Below are positions 1 to 11,085 of a stretch of DNA of 59,240 nt, in pieces. The number at the start of each line of letters is the position of its first letter. The stretch's first letter is position 1. Under the pieces are notes generated by a model, which had not been told where the DNA came from, made no database searches, and saw only the letters and a list, made by a program, of their open reading frames with translations. Location: NCBI GenBank assembly GCA_032718475.1, contig JAUCBJ010000779.1:1-59240 (forward strand), given 5' to 3'. A program made the position numbers and the translations under genes. This stretch comes from Nemertoderma westbladi (taxonomy: Eukaryota > Xenacoelomorpha > Nemertodermatida > Nemertodermatidae).

Positions 1-1105
1 TTTAGCCTGCTCCGCGGCTAATATCTCCGCATCTAAAGAGTCCAAATAAATTTGGCTCCTTCACTATTGGGGTGAAGTCCAGCTAGATGTCTCCTTAGCT
101 CCTTGTCACCTATAAATCATTGATAATCCAACAGATAGATGTCAATAGCATCCTTCTTCTGAGGTTTTTCGGATACCGCCTCGCTTTCTACATGGGAGAA
201 GATTGCATCTGTTGATTCTCCGTGGGCTAGTGCGTTCCGTTAGCTGAGCCTTCCATTGGGTTGTTCCCTGGACTTTAGCATTCACTCGTTGGAACCAAGT
301 CTTTACAGCCACCTGCAGCGACGTGTCTTGACTTCTCTTCGAGGCCTCTTCAAAGGCTGAAAGGATTAATCTGATCCTCAATATACGTTCTCTCAGTTGG
401 TAAAGCAGCTCTCCCCTGCTCTTGAGGTCCCTGTGGTTGTTGAAATAACTGTGTTTCTATTCGTTCCAAGGAGTTGAAGAATCCCTGGACATATCCTGCT
501 GCTGACTTCTTCCATACAGCGGGATCTCGGGTGTCCCTCACTACTCCCATTTGGTATAAGTCTTCCCAAGCAGCTTCCGATAAGTTAAACGGGAGTCTGG
601 GTCCGGGGAAGTTCCATTGAGTCTCTACAATAGACCTTAGTTCTTCCATCGGGTATCCGGCGTAACTGTCCCTGGTCGATCTCTTATTTCTCATCCAATC
701 TGCTTGATGTTCTTCTACGGCTATAAGTACTCTAGTGAGTACTGCCCCCGGAAGAATTAGAAGTGGGTCTGGATAAACCGCTTCTTCCTTCCTTGTTCCG
801 ATCTCGGGCGTTAACTCTTCGGTGTCGGAACTAGAGTTACTACGCAGTTGAGAAATAAGTTCTCGGTTCGGGTACTGTTGTTGTTTTGCAGCCATCGCTT
901 GGTCTCGCTTAACTTGGGCCCTAGTGCCGATAATAGACCTATGGTGCTTCACTAGCCTAGGGTCTGATACCACTACTGTAGGGATGACTTTTCTTACAGT
1001 AGGAGGGGACTTAGACTTTGGTCTGGGATGTTCCATAATTTGATCTGGGTCACAGATCGTTCTTTCCAAGAGACTATCTAACAGTGTTTGTTTTGTGTCA
1101 GACAT
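1..1105 (-). pseudogene. Family-A2 BEL/Pao gag, 5' part, broken and cut by the window edge
   Basis: Gag structural protein of a BEL/Pao LTR retrotransposon, expected to assemble virus-like particles. The ATG is at 1105 and the N-terminus (MSDTKQTLLDSL) aligns along its length with the A1 gag that starts at 43120; shared blocks include RSIIGTRAQVKR and AAGYVQGFF. Single-base shifts near 412 and about 220 break the frame. An in-frame TGA lies where A1 has CGA (Tyr-Gln-Arg-Phe in A1, Tyr-Gln-stop-Phe here). The gene continues past position 1. No protease or RT of this copy is visible. It is clearly diverged from A1, so it is an older copy or a sister subfamily. Confidence 0.85.
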
Positions 1106-1318
1106 AATTTATTTTACAGTTGAATGCCTACTACTATAATAACAGTTAAAGCAAGTCTAGGGGAAATCAGTATCAACTGTCAGTCTAGTAGTTGCCGATA
1201 TCGCTACTCAATGTAACGTGGTATATATTTAATATTAGAATACCGGTATACACCTTATAGTATATATATCAGGATTATTTATTACAGTACAGACTATGAT
1301 CAATCACAGAATACCGGT

Positions 1319-2495
1319 GTAACAGCGGATTCAGTCCCCCGAAGAATCGGTCCCCCCGGACCGGATCTGCTAGCGGATTTAGTCCCCCCGGACCCAATCC
1401 GCTAGCAGATTTGGTCTCCTTAGGACCAAATCTGCTAGCGGATTGGGTCCTCGTTCGCGGATTTGGTCCCCCCACTGTTATTGCAATAAATTCAAAATGC
1501 ACTGCCAGACTGCTCCGTTCCCTTCCTCATTGTCAATGGTTACAGTACTGGCAGACCGGTTATTCAGTATGTATCGTTTATTGTTCTGGTTAGAAAACCT
1601 TGTCTGTGTAACCTTCTCCTCCCCAATTTCGTAGTACGATAAATTTATTGTAATGAGGTTATAGGCCTATTGTTTTAGCCTTTTTATTATTAGAAAATAT
1701 ATCCTCCCTGCTCCCCACCTGCAAGCTAATAATATGAATGAACTGAACATGAATGAATATGAATAACTGTTACTCAGTTGGGTTTAGGTGTAACAGTTGA
1801 ACTGAATATACACACCCCCCCCCCCCCCCCCCCCCCTCCGAAAATACTATCTGTAAAACCATTTATATTAGGCCTAGGTAATTAATTCATTTAATTATTA
1901 ATTAAACGAAATGACACCAACTGACCAATGACAAACCCAACCAAAGACACCTGACAACTCGAACTACAGTATGATTATTACTGTAATAGGGACAGTACAA
2001 TATCTTCCTCCTCATCATGTAATCATCCCTCATCCATAATGAATCTATAATGTTGAAATTAGCCGCTTCCCTGAGTATAGTTCTCTTCCGCAACTTTGTT
2101 GAATTGACTGGATAGGCTATGTGTCATCTCCCGAAATATAATTATAGACGGCTTGATAAAGCTGCGTCCCATCGAAGTTGGCCATGATAGCCTACTGTAC
2201 TGATGCGACTATATCAGTATATACAGATGTGGGAATTTAATTTAACGCAGTAGCTGGTAGCTACTGCAGTTTAATCAGTCTGCAGGTCTGACCGATAATT
2301 TAATGCATAAGCTATGCTGCTATGTGCTATGTCAGTACCAGTACTGCTGCATTCAGCACTGTCTGACTGTACTGTAAAATTATAATTTAAGGGGGGACAG
2401 AATCCGCTAGCAGATTCGGTCCCACCGGACTCAATCCGCTAGCGGAATCGGTCCCCCACGGACCATATCCGCGGGGGGACAGAATCCGCTGTTAC
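1319..2495. mobile_element. Non-autonomous TIR DNA transposon, 1177 bp, inserted at ACCGGT
   Basis: The ends are inverted repeats: the left end reads GTAACAGCGGATTC then GTCCCCC, and the right end is its reverse complement. The hexamer ACCGGT flanks both ends (1313-1318 and 2496-2501). The paralogous A1 leader holds a single TATACCGGTATTCTG-type site without the insert, supporting a 6 bp target duplication. Subterminal regions carry repeated blocks of the form CTAGCGGATT plus GGTCCCCC in both orientations. No transposase is encoded. The interior includes one unit resembling the minisatellite at 7383-7997. The superfamily is undetermined. Confidence 0.75.
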
Positions 2496-3776
2496 ACCGG
2501 TATATAAGTTTAGCCTAATTTATATAAATATATAATAAGCTTACTATAAACACCGGTAATGTCAATTATTTAAAAATAACTGATTATCCGAATTTTAGGA
2601 ATTATTTCTCTTTACTTTATTACTGATATTAAGCAGCAGTTCAACTGATATTAACACCTAATTGATGTATAACAGGCCTACTATTTTATAAATCTGATTG
2701 AGTTGATTTATAAATATCTATATATATACCCGTAATGGGTTTTGACAATATTTGAAATAAACGTTATTATTTCTGTGTAAGAAGTCACTACACAGAGGCT
2801 GAACGCTCTCAGTGGAGTGCTACTTGTTAGACACTAATACTGACAGTAATTCTACTTAACTAAGTTACTTATCACTACAAATTACTTATGTATCGGTTGA
2901 GAATACACAATCTCTAAATAAACAATAAACAAGTTACACGTACAATTTTTTAGGGTAATTTAACAAGAAATTTACGAACCAGACTGACAAGGAGTTAGAA
3001 TTTCTGGTTCTTACAAACTGACAGGAAATTATGGTATTTGAAACCAATAAAGTAGTATTAAGTACGTTGTGTTGTCCAGATAAGGAAATGCTACCGTCTG
3101 ACGGCTTATAGTCTTACACTATAAGCACTACGTTATGTACCCGGAGTGTCCTATACCTAGAGGTTAATTATCGAAGCCAACCATCTAACAGACCTATTAA
3201 CCACGTTACAACACAAATATACTGCCTATGCACTAAATTATTTTCAGGAAAGCGCTGTACTCTAAACCCTAAATTAGGTACAAGCACTTATACAACATAT
3301 AACTAGCAGTTAAATATACGCGAACAGCCAAAAGAACCACGGTATCTGCTGGAATGACCGGAGCACAAAATCACCAGTCTGTCCTATGCCAAGCAGTCCT
3401 GAAGTAGTACCGGGGTTAATTTAACTATAACAGTATGCATAACAAGCATAATTACTGTAAAGAATAAACTTGGGGAGATGTAGGTTGCAAATACTTGCAT
3501 AAACTCTGAATAATAAATATTACGCTACCCGTACAGACTATTCAAATAAAACACAGACCAAATGCTGGCAGACTACTGTCAAGCCTAAATAAACCACAGT
3601 ATATGCAATCTCCGAAATGGTTAGTTAGTAAGCGTTCTAACTACGTAGTACGACTTATTCTTTCGTGGGGGATTTACCTTACAGCACTGGATGCCTCCAC
3701 TTTCCTAACTAGCACTTTATCGGACAGACACTCTACATATACTGCAATCGCCTCAGACATAACAACAGTTAGACAA

Positions 3777-4367
3777 TGTGACAGGATCAGGGATCCGGAC
3801 CGGGTTAATGCTCGTACGCGTCGTCGTAGGCTGATATCAGGTAACTTGGCCGAGGCTGTTAGAGAAAAATGTCTGGAGTTTGATGTTCCTTGCGTTCCAA
3901 TATAAATGTGTAATAATAGCACGGTTAATGGCTGAATATGTTATGAATGATAAACCGGTAATGGCAATATATGATGACAGCATATAACAGCACTTAGTGA
4001 CGACGGTAAGACAATGTTGCCGGTCTGCACTGAAACTGATAACTGGGTAACTGAATGACAAACCGGTATGTAGGATATAATATATGATTACTTCACTCCT
4101 ACGCTACCTTGGCCTGCTACCTAGTGGATGCTCTCCTTTGCCCTTATTGTGTTTCCCCTCTGTTGCTAGCCCATGCTAGCTGTGTCCCCTCCGAGGTGGT
4201 TTGACCTCTAACCTTCCTTTGTGTATGGCTTCGGGGATTGTACTGTCCCCCGATGTTGGTTTTTGATACGAGATTAATTATTGCTAATCTCGTATCTCCA
4301 ACATATTGCTGAAAATGCCACTATCCCATTTTATGAGGGTAATGAGGCGGAATTGAATCCTCTTACA
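3777..4367. repeat. Solo LTR related to family B, 591 bp, with GACAA duplication
   Basis: Starts TGTGACAGGATC, like the family-B LTRs (TGTGACGGGATC), and ends in CA. It is flanked by GACAA at 3772-3776 and 4368-4372, a 5 bp duplication as expected for BEL/Pao. The A1 leader supplies the empty site. Shared with the 13955-15123 LTR are the GAGGTGGTTTGACCTC hairpin and a second hairpin about 70 bases further on. It is about half the length of the B1 LTR, so it belongs to a sister subfamily. No internal genes remain, consistent with LTR-LTR recombination. Confidence 0.8.
4265..4296. promoter_or_regulatory. Stem-loop in the solo LTR
   Basis: Perfect 12 bp stem, GATACGAGATTA (4265-4276) with TAATCTCGTATC (4285-4296), and an 8-base loop. 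It sits about 70 bases after the GAGGTGGTTTGACCTC block, where the other family-B LTRs also fold. Confidence 0.6.
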
Positions 4368-4611
4368 GACAACAATCTGGCCTACAAATTATCTATACAA
4401 TCTGAGCAGGCTTACACGCCTTCTGCTCAATATTACACTTACCGATAAATAAAACTGACAGAAATAAGTAAACCATATAAAGGAGTAAGGAGTGATCAAT
4501 CCCTAATCCCCCAACAGCCTATAATATACAATATTTCACAATCAAATAATACTGGGTAAAGTACCGGTTCGGGTCAGGCCTACAGTTTACCGTCCGACCG
4601 GTACGTTTCGG

Positions 4612-4636
4612 TTTTATTGCCTACTGAGCAATAAAA
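4612..4636 (-). promoter_or_regulatory. Post-LTR stem-loop of A2
   Basis: TTTTATTGC (4612-4620) pairs with GCAATAAAA (4628-4636), giving a 9 bp stem with a 7-base loop that ends 17 bases from the LTR edge at 4654. A1 has an equivalent stem at 40900-40922. The role is not known; priming, packaging or RNA processing are possibilities. Confidence 0.6.
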
Positions 4637-4653
4637 GAAACAAAATCTATTAA

Positions 4654-5760
4654 TGTTCGCGCTTTTAGACCTTTAGCTGTAGCAGTTTAACCTGCCAATT
4701 TAAATGTCTTTTTAATTATGAATCGACTTTAGCCCTTACCAATTACCTGGTGTACTGAAGTTACATCCGCCGAAGCCAGTCCGTGCGCGGCGTATGACCC
4801 ATGGTGTGGGAGACTGGATTCGGGTTCCCTAGGAAGTTATTGCGGTGTAGGCTACTTTGTATTATTCGATTGATCTCTACTATATAATCTCTGACAACTA
4901 TATTTACTTTCGGGGAAATATTAACAGTTCCTTTAGGACGTGGCGCTTTAGGTATAAAACAGAGTTATGACTTACACTAATCACAACTAGATGGCCACAG
5001 AGTATCGTAAATAGCGCATTCTTTAGGAGATGCTATATTAACCTTCACACGACTTCACACTACTTCACACTAATTCACACTAAATTGCCGACCGTCACTG
5101 ATTTTGATCATATATAAGGAAGATTGCAACTGACACACGTAGGGATTATGAAATAGCATTTAATTCACACAAAACCACTATAATTTGAGTCACAGTTGCT
5201 ACCGGTAGACCCTTCCTCTGCTTACCTCAGTAATCAAGAAAGTTGAGGGGTTTACGAATATTTGTCGGTATTCTCCCAATATAACATCCATAAATATAAA
5301 CACCAATTAACACAATATAAAACAGCATTAAAACAGTGTGGTGAACAGTCAGTAGGTGTTCATGAAGTTTAGTTTGGTCGTATATTGAGTTTGGTTTGGT
5401 GATTCAGGTTAATAGATTTACGTTCTTATAACTAAGGCCATCAGATGTTCTTGGGCCAAAGTCTGAAACGTCCGTACTTAGTACAGAATTCTGAGAGGAA
5501 TCTAATTCTCAGAAAAAGGATAACTGCGCATGCGCCAGTTTCCTCAGGTAGGTCTCTACTGGCATATCTGGGAAGATTGCTCTGATTGGCCGAATAAGCT
5601 CAAACAAAGGAATCTCCACGTACACAAAGAATCAGCTGACAGATTTCGTCATCTTGGTTCTAATTTCTGACCGACGCGTAGTTGAACAATTTTAGGGCTA
5701 TTTTAGAGTATTCCGCGCATTGCGTAAAAATGACTTGTTATGTCCGCAAAAGCTTTTACA
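4654..5760 (-). repeat. 5' LTR of the A2 element
   Basis: Reverse complement of this stretch aligns with the A1 LTR. Shared stretches include the 3' end (GGTTAAACTGC, then AAAGCGCG and CA), GAATCCAGTCTC, and the block with CGCCACGTCCTAAAGGAAC. The outer end reads TGTAAAAGCT, like A1, but the adjacent 60 bases are rearranged against A1, so the boundary at 5760 is tentative. The LTR is shorter than the 1263 bp A1 LTR. A foldback element abuts it. Confidence 0.65.
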
Positions 5761-6405
5761 CCATGAAGCCGGAATTTTCGATTTTGTCTTTAAATTTTTT
5801 TATAAGCGTTTTAAAAAAGTGTCGGTTGCGAAATCGCACCCTCTGTATCGTAGCCATTCTTCACATTAGTCGTATTTTTATCATATCATTAGAAAGCTTG
5901 CGTTGCAAGGATTCCAAATATGTTACAATATCTGAACTTTGTTGAGAAACAGCTGAGATATAAGCATTCAAAGATCGCAAGAATTATTGTTCGCTGAAGG
6001 CCAATTATTCCATTAAATAAACACACAAAATTCTAGAATGTGTTGTTTATTTTATAAGTTGGTTGGCAACAGCGGTATTTCTATCCAATATCTCTATTGC
6101 GTAGCTATTCATACTTAAACAAAATGTTCCAGAACATCGTGTATTTATTTAATAAAATAGTTGGCCTTCAGCGAACAATAATTCTTGCAATCTTTGAACG
6201 CTTATATCTCAGTTGTTTCTCAACGAAATTCAGATATTGTTACATATTTGGAATCCTTGCAACGCAAGCTATCTAATTATATGACAAAAATACGACTAAT
6301 TTGAAGAATGGCTACTATACAGAGGGTGCGATTTCGCAAAAGACACTTTTTTAAAACGCTTAAAAAAAAATTTAAAGACAAAATCGACAATTCCGGCTTC
6401 ATGGG
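5761..6405. mobile_element. Foldback element with arms of about 245 bp
   Basis: The left arm from 5761 (CCATGAAGCCGGAATT) and the right arm ending near 6405 (AATTCCGGCTTCATGG) are imperfect reverse complements across about 245 bases. They enclose a loop of about 135 bases at roughly 6018-6152. Scattered mismatches separate the arms. No convincing gene; the 87-codon ORF at 5682-5945 lies inside an arm. Foldback or MITE-like; no clear target duplication seen. Confidence 0.7.
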
Positions 6406-6806
6406 GTCATCGACGGTGAGTGGAACTACGTAGTTGTATTTCAAATTTCAAGCAATATGATAAAGATTTGTAGAAAAATCTGGGGGGGGGGGGGGGGGGG
6501 GTCCGTGTCATCAGAAAATGACACTATCTTACGGGACATGGTGTATAAAAATACTGTAATATACTGTAGGCCTAAAGAAAACTTGATTTTAATAAAGCTA
6601 CTGTAATTAGCTTATTAAAGTAATACAATCTGCCTATCAATTAATTAGTGTACCTACTGACCTACAACAACCAGCAATGTACTGTTAATTACAGTACTGT
6701 TGAACTGGTATACTACTGTGACTGTAAGTAAAAACTTTCAGTCTACGCTAATGGCTGCATGGCCTGTATTAAAGGACGCCTTGGACCAGTTCGTTGAGAA
6801 TAAATT
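6406..6806. other. AT-rich intergenic stretch with a poly-G run
   Basis: No gene or recognisable element. A G homopolymer occupies about 6482-6501, followed by a small GTGTCAT/ATGACAC hairpin near 6507-6527. Confidence 0.6.
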
Positions 6807-7246
6807 CGCAATAATTTTTATTGTCCTTTTAAATCACTCATGATGTCCTTTTTTTTGACTTTTTATTTCCTCCAGAAATTTACCGTTAGGTTCCATGCTA
6901 CCGGTTTATCTACTGCTGTTCTCTCAGGCTATCAGTACCGGTATTAGTATACGCAATAATATTTATTGTCCTTTTAAATCACTATCATGATGTCCTTTTT
7001 TTTTTACTTTTTATGTCCTCTATAAATTTACCGTTAGGTTCCATGCTACCGGTTTCTCTACTGCTGTTCTATCAGGCTATCAGTACCGGTATTAGTTTAC
7101 GCAATAATATTTATGGTCCTTTTAAATCACTATCATGATGTCCTTTTTTTTGACTTTTTATGTCCTCTATAAATTTACCGTTAGGTTCCATGCTACCGGT
7201 TTCTCTACTGCTGTACTCTCAGGCTATCAGTACCGTTATTAGTATA
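6807..7246. repeat. Three tandem copies of a ~146 bp unit
   Basis: Copies begin at about 6807, 6952 and 7100, each opening with CGCAATAATxTTTAT. Each contains TGATGTCCTTTTTTTT, ACCGTTAGGTTCCATGC and CAGGCTATCAGTACCG. Units differ at a few positions. The region just after (7300-7335) is dense in ACCGGT-type motifs. Confidence 0.85.
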
Positions 7247-7382
7247 TAGAGCACTATTTTGCAGTATTGCTGTATTGTATGTACAGATGTAGGTATAAAG
7301 CAGGTATTTTAGTACCGGTACCGGCACCGGTACTGCTGTAGGCCTACTGTGTAGCCTACCATTTAAATACGGTAATGGTAGG

Positions 7383-7997
7383 TCAATGATGCTGTCTCTT
7401 TAACCTGTCCCATTCCCTCAAATTTTCATGACATAGTTTATTGTTATGTTCATGACATAGTTTATTATTTTGGTTAGAAAATCCGCCTCTGTAACCTGCT
7501 CCTTTCCCTGAATTGGTAAAGTGACCGTTTATTGTTTTGGTTAGAAAGGCCCGCCTCTGTAACCTACTCCTTTCCTTCATTTAGTAAAGTGACTGTTTAT
7601 TTGTTTTGGTTAGAAAATCCCGCCTCTGTAACCTGCTCATTTCCCTCAATTAGTTAAGTGATCGTTTATTGTTTTGGTTAGGAAATCCCGCCTCTGTAAC
7701 CTGCTCCTTTCTCTCAATGGTAATGTTATCGTTTATTGTTTTGGTTATAAAAGACCATCTATGTAACCTGCTCCTTTCCTTCATTTGGTAAAGTGATTGT
7801 TTATTGTTTTGGTTAGAAAATCCCGCCTTGTAACCGGCTCCTTTCCCTGATTTGGTAAAGTGACCGTTTATTGTTTTGGTTAGAATGGCTAGCCTCTGTA
7901 ACCTGCTCCTTTCCTTCATTTGGTAAAGTGACTTTTTATTGTTTTGGATAGAAAATCCGGCCTTAACCTGCTCCTTTCCATCATTTTCCGTAATTGT
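7383..7997. repeat. Minisatellite, ~68 bp unit, about eight units
   Basis: Repeats of GTTTATTGTTTTGGTTAG, then AAATCCCGCCTCTGTAACC, then TGCTCCTTTCC, with period about 66-70. Units are degenerate. The apparent minus-strand proteins here are translations of the repeat and are not genes. A single related unit lies inside the TIR element at about 1570-1620. Confidence 0.85.
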
Positions 7998-8316
7998 TTT
8001 TTGGCTATAAATTGAGTGTTTTGCTACGTGTCATGTGGTAATCGATTATCGACAACAACCACAAACTATTAAATTTAGAGTCTTTTACCACAGGCGCATA
8101 TGGAAATTTATCTCATAGTCTATAAATCGTAGAATTTTGAATGTTTTGACACAGGCATAGTGAAACCAACTGTCCTACAGACCAGAAATCAACAAATTTT
8201 GAATGTTTTGGCATAGGCATGTTGAAATCAACTGTCTGACAGTCCAGAAATCATCAGTCTGACAGTTTGAAGAAATACATACATAAAAAGTCATTAAAGG
8301 ACAACAAAAGTCATTA
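7998..8316. other. Unassigned stretch ending in the LINE target site
   Basis: No gene seen. GTTGAAATCAACTGTC-like and AATTTTGAATGTTTTG blocks occur twice (near 8131 and 8196), a short local duplication. The left copy of the LINE target duplication is 8296-8316. Confidence 0.5.
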
Positions 8317-9781
8317 AAGGGACTACTACTACTACTAGGATCGGCATGCTGCATTGCAGCTGCATTTTTAAGAATGCTCTGCCGGCTTGTCAACAGAATT
8401 GCACCGCCACAACTCCCTATCACACATGGCATTTGCTAGATCATCCGCATCTTCAAGGCCAGTGTCCTTTAAGATGCGTCTCAAGAAAGTCATGGGCAGT
8501 CCACCATGCTTATTCAATCCATGAGGCTGCCAAAGTACAAGATTATGCACTGGCTGGTCCTCACGGCGAAAGCAATGTCCTGCAAAGCGGAGGCGATTTT
8601 GTTCTAGTGTCAAGCTTGGGGGAACCAATGAGACACCTCCAATGTTATATAGTGTCTGGTTGGAGATGTGTGCATTGTACCTGACACAATGAACCCTGCG
8701 TAGCATTCTTGTGAATGTGCCATCCAGAGATTTGGTGTCCTCAGCAGTTAGAGCCCAGCATGGACTCCCGTAGAGGAGTACTGGAACTACTGCTGCTCTA
8801 AATAATCGGACCTTAAGTTTCCGATTAATTCTCGGTGACTTCCAAATCCTGGAAAGCCTATTCAAGGCTGCCCATGCCTTTCCCTTACATATTCGAAGGT
8901 CCTCACCTGACTTCCGGATCCATGATCCCAGGTAACAGAGGTCGTTCACATGCTCAAGCATACCATCCTTTGAGCTTATGCTCATCCGATCAGAGACTTG
9001 CTGGGGACTTTCAAAGTTAACTGTCAAAATTTTGGTCTTTCTGGAGTTAATAAAAAGACCAACACTAGAAGCAGCATGTTCTAATGAGCTGAGGAGCCGT
9101 TGGGCTCCCTCTGGTGATTCTGAGAGTTCTCCTAAGTCATCAGCAAAGTCTAGATCAGTTAGGTACTTAGCAGGATTTCCTCGACTTCTGGAGCCAGTAG
9201 GTGGAGTTATCATCACCCCATCATCATTATGATGATCTAAAGACATGCGTAGAACATAGTCAACCACAATAATGAACAAGAATGGTGCAAGTGTGTCTCC
9301 TTGGAGGACGCCCCATAACACTTCAAATGGTTCTGGGTCACCGTCAACAGTAGACACAAATGTTGTCGAACCATCGTATACTAATCTGATTGCTGCAATA
9401 ATTTCATCAGGAATCCCATATAATGAAAGTATGCTGAACATACGTGAGTGAGAGACTGAATCAAAGGCCTTGAAGAAGTCAACAAAGATAACAGCCATAT
9501 GCAGCTGTCTTTCTTTTTTGATAATTCTTCAATTATCCTTCTAAGTGCAAAATGGGCTCCATGGTTCCACGACCTTTACGGAACCCATTCTGATTTCCAC
9601 GGAGCAGTCTCTCAATGGGATCCCTGATGCGATTTAATAGAATCCTATTGTATAGCTTTGCAGCAATCGAGATCAATGAGATTCCCCGAAAAGAACCATA
9701 GAGTGTTAGGTTGCCCTTCTTGGGAACTGGCACCAACTTATTTGTTTTCATTTCTTGTGGGACTCTTGTTGTTCGGTAATT
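8317..9781 (-). pseudogene. 5'-truncated LINE (RTE-like) reverse transcriptase
   Basis: Non-LTR reverse transcriptase, which copies its own RNA at a nicked target. Reading down from 9780, a fingers segment (VPVPKKGN, then NQNGFRKGRGT) is followed after a shift near 9500-9533 by palm motifs: VDFFKAFDSV, GVLQGDTLAP and FADD. The C-terminus has the LLYG and RLRFAGHC patterns and a terminal DRELWR block, as in RTE/RTE-X-like elements (clade uncertain). The endonuclease is missing through 5' truncation. The 3' end carries a TAG microsatellite tail (8321-8338). Matching target duplications of about 21 bases at 8296-8316 and 9782-9803 frame the insertion. Confidence 0.85.
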
Positions 9782-9803
9782 AAAGGGACAACAAAAGTCA
9801 TTA

Positions 9804-10760
9804 TGCACAATTCGTAAAAAAAGGAGGACAAAAAAGTCAAATAAAAGGACATAAAAAATCACTGCCGAATAAATTGATATTCAACCAACTCGTTCTTTTT
9901 TACCGCATCGGCGTCATTTCCCCTGATTGATAATTGACGGCAACCTGCACAATATACATTGTCAATGTGAATGAAATCCATCGGGTGAGGTCTACATTTT
10001 ATTTCGTGCTATTGTGAATTATATAATACTGTATGTACTGTATAACATGACGCATTGCGGCAAAATCTTCACTTCTTGTCACTTTCTGACTTTACCCAGA
10101 AACATCAGCGGCCAGAGAGATCGTAGAACGCAAATCGATTAACTTTCCACTTACTTGGCACTCACTTTCCAACACATCCTGACTCTCAAACATTCTTACT
10201 GCTGACACTGCCGCCACCGCATACTACAGTAGCATCCCAATAAGGCATTGCCAATTTCATAATAGCATATACGCCTAATATACTGTAATACTGTAGCATC
10301 AACTTTTGAATTAGGATGCATATATCCCATATGCAACAACAGCAGGGTCGGATTAAGGACATGGCGGCCCGGGTGCACTTTTCCACAGCCCCCCCCCCCC
10401 CCACCCCGTTTGTATCTGTGTTATGCATTGCGGCATAACAGAGCTTTTTTTTTACAAATTTAAGTTTGAGCGACAAAGTGAAAAATCCAGTCTAAAATCA
10501 AGTCCAGTCCATTTCAAAATTATATAATATATATAATTATATGACATTACAAATAAAACATTATTAATAAATTAAAACTAGTTTCACTAATTCCTTAAAA
10601 AATTAAAGTAGTAAAATGTATTAGCCGCAAATATATACTTTTTTAAATATTATTAACAACACAGTTGCAGTTACAATACTAAATACTACTGATTAATACG
10701 TCCATAAACGCAAGCCATGAAAAATAATACTACTACTGTATAGTATAATATATTATAAGT
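9804..10760. other. AT-rich unassigned stretch
   Basis: No gene recognised. It holds a poly-C run near 10388-10402, a GGACATAAAAAATCAC motif near 9849, and simple AT-rich sequence (10500-10760). Short minus-strand ORFs at 10186-10476 show no family features. Confidence 0.5.
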
Positions 10761-10965
10761 GAGAATAAAGATAATCCTAAAAGTCTATGGTCTACCCTAA
10801 AATATTTAGGTTATATAAACCTTAAATCTAAATCGAATATTGTTCTGCAAGATAACGGTGAGCTGATTCATAATCATACTCTAGTTAGTAATTTATTTAA
10901 TAATTATTTTACTAATGTTGCCTCTACTGTAATTTAGTTAAGAAGTTACTGTTATCAAGTAATAA
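10761..10965 (+). pseudogene. Scrap of a CR1/Jockey-type LINE ORF2 linker
   Basis: Reading from 10761 the frame gives NPKSLWSTLKYLGY, then a segment with NGELI, and FNNYFTNVAS. This pattern is typical of the stretch between endonuclease and RT in Jockey/CR1-like LINEs. A shift or stop follows at about 10933, with KKLLLSS continuing in the next frame. The family-B LTR scrap at 10966 cuts it off. Recognition is by motif only. Confidence 0.5.
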
Positions 10966-11085
10966 TGTGACGGGATCAGGGGATCCCGACCGGTTTATTA
11001 CGTTACGCGTCACCATGTAATTGGGAAAAATATAGTTTGTCGTTGTCGTTCCGATATTGTTATAGGTTAATCCAGATAGTGATAT
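10966..11085 (-). repeat. Truncated family-B LTR (120 bp) fused to gag
   Basis: Matches the first 120 bases of the LTR at 13955 (TGTGACGGGATCAGGGGATC through GATAGTGATAT), then jumps at 11085/11086 into internal gag sequence (CCGCACTACCC). It is the remnant of a 3' LTR left by a deletion that removed the rest of the LTR, all of pol and part of gag. Confidence 0.8.

Larger units (their letters stand above)
1106..4653 (-). other. A2 5' leader between LTR and gag, carrying two nested insertions
   Basis: Noncoding leader of the minus-strand A2 element. It aligns in blocks with the A1 leader (40886-43119): around 2731-2830 with 42481-42600, 3590-3740 with 41330-41500, and 4370-4530 with 41120-41300. 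It is longer than the A1 leader because of a TIR element at 1319-2495 and a solo LTR at 3777-4367. A poly-C run lies near 1812. I see no convincing protein in it; the ORF at 3603-3905 is built from leader and LTR sequence. Confidence 0.7.

Noticed and set aside
3603-3905. 100-codon ORF on the plus strand
   Set aside because: Crosses from A2 leader into the solo LTR; no family features, and A1 has no equivalent.
5682-5945. 87-codon ORF
   Set aside because: Lies across the A2 LTR end and a foldback arm; its mirror copy at 6160-6405 is not open in the same way.
7383-7919. Repeat-like minus-strand proteins beginning MKERSRLQR
   Set aside because: Translations of the 68 bp minisatellite.
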